A stretch of DNA of 64,000 bases from Punctularia strigosozonata HHB-11173 SS5 (taxonomy: Eukaryota; Basidiomycota; Agaricomycetes; Corticiales; Punctulariaceae). The stretch spans positions 218,088 through 282,087 of the forward strand of contig NW_006767454.1 of assembly GCF_000264995.1 (NCBI RefSeq), written 5' to 3'. The number at the start of each line of letters is the position of its first letter. Position 1 is the first letter of the stretch. The notes beneath the pieces are model-generated. The model saw only the letters and a program-made list of their open reading frames with translations, was not told where the DNA came from and searched no databases. The translations under genes were made by a program, and so were the position numbers. This document shows positions 63,717-64,000 of the stretch, piece after piece.

Positions 63717-64000
63717 AGGTGGCGAAGGTTCCGCGTTAGCCTCCGACGCGCGCGACGCGACGACGAATTAGAAGGTGCATGAGATGTGATGTACGACACT
63801 TCTGTAATCAACATTTTCTACTCGGGCGCTGCTACGAAGTCGATGTTCCCCGTGACACTGCGGCTGCGTAGAGTACTCGCGCTATGTGCCTTGAGCGCCG
63901 TGCAGATGTCCCCGGGTGGTTCTTACGAAGTCTGTCCAATCATATCAACAAGTCTTTTCTTCTGTCTAGTGAAACCGGACAGAGACACACATTACTAGAT
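63717..64000. repeat. 3' flank of NLR B, duplicate of the flank of NLR A
   Basis: Closely matches 55,437-55,738, including GATGAAGGTGGCGAAGG, TACGACACTTCTGT and GTGCAGATG blocks, so the duplication runs beyond the genes. The window ends inside it. Confidence 0.9.

Overview
The window looks like nuclear DNA of a mushroom-forming basidiomycete (Agaricomycetes; the genus cannot be fixed). Genes are dense and cut by many 45-70 nt GT-AG introns with CTRAC-like branch points. They include lineage-typical families: NLR proteins with an MLKL-type N-terminus, UstYa-like (DUF3328) proteins, a basidiomycete 7-TM family, MYND-finger paralogues and a KDZ-superfamily transposon. One intron-containing tRNA-Ser(CGA) is present. 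Exon boundaries were read by eye. For most genes the proposed exons sum to a whole number of codons, which is a useful internal check.

Layout. 1-3.6 kb: decayed coding relics, then tRNA-Ser. 4.0-9.0 kb: a MYND-finger gene, an ASA1-like WD40 gene and an NmrA-like reductase, all on +. 9.0-15.5 kb: one multi-exon ABCC-type (YOR1/MRP-like) transporter on -, convergent with the NmrA gene. 15.5-17.5 kb: no confirmed gene, but a run of possible micro-exons. 17.5-24.6 kb, all on -: a C2/proline-rich Fic1/Inn1-like protein, a second MYND gene, a metallo-beta-lactamase-fold hydrolase, the small subunit of molybdopterin synthase (MoaD type) and a single-TM fungal protein. 25.0-29.3 kb: a small secreted protein, a UstYa-like protein, a 7-TM protein and a second UstYa-like protein. 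30.1-38.0 kb: a membrane-anchored serine beta-lactamase-like protein, a third MYND gene, an M17 leucyl aminopeptidase and a DsbA/FrnE-like thioredoxin-fold protein.

41,504-51,238 is a 9.7-kb transposon. It has imperfect ~49-bp terminal inverted repeats flanked by an identical 8-bp direct repeat (GAATACGT) and a KDZ transposase gene on -. It carries a Cys-rich gene, a Pho85-type cyclin gene with an in-frame TAG, a minisatellite and a fragment of a mitochondrial ribosomal protein (mL46-like) gene.

51.7-63.7 kb holds two tandem NLR genes (MLKL-like N-terminus, NB-ARC, TPR). Their TPR halves are built of 9 and 10 nearly identical 120-bp units, and the arrays, C-termini and 3' flanks are far more alike than the N-terminal halves. 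This suggests concerted evolution by conversion or unequal exchange. About 4.3 kb between the two genes holds no gene I can support.

The genes do not form one pathway. The NLR pair, the KDZ element with cargo, and the secreted/UstYa/7-TM group are the accessory, fast-evolving parts; the rest is housekeeping.
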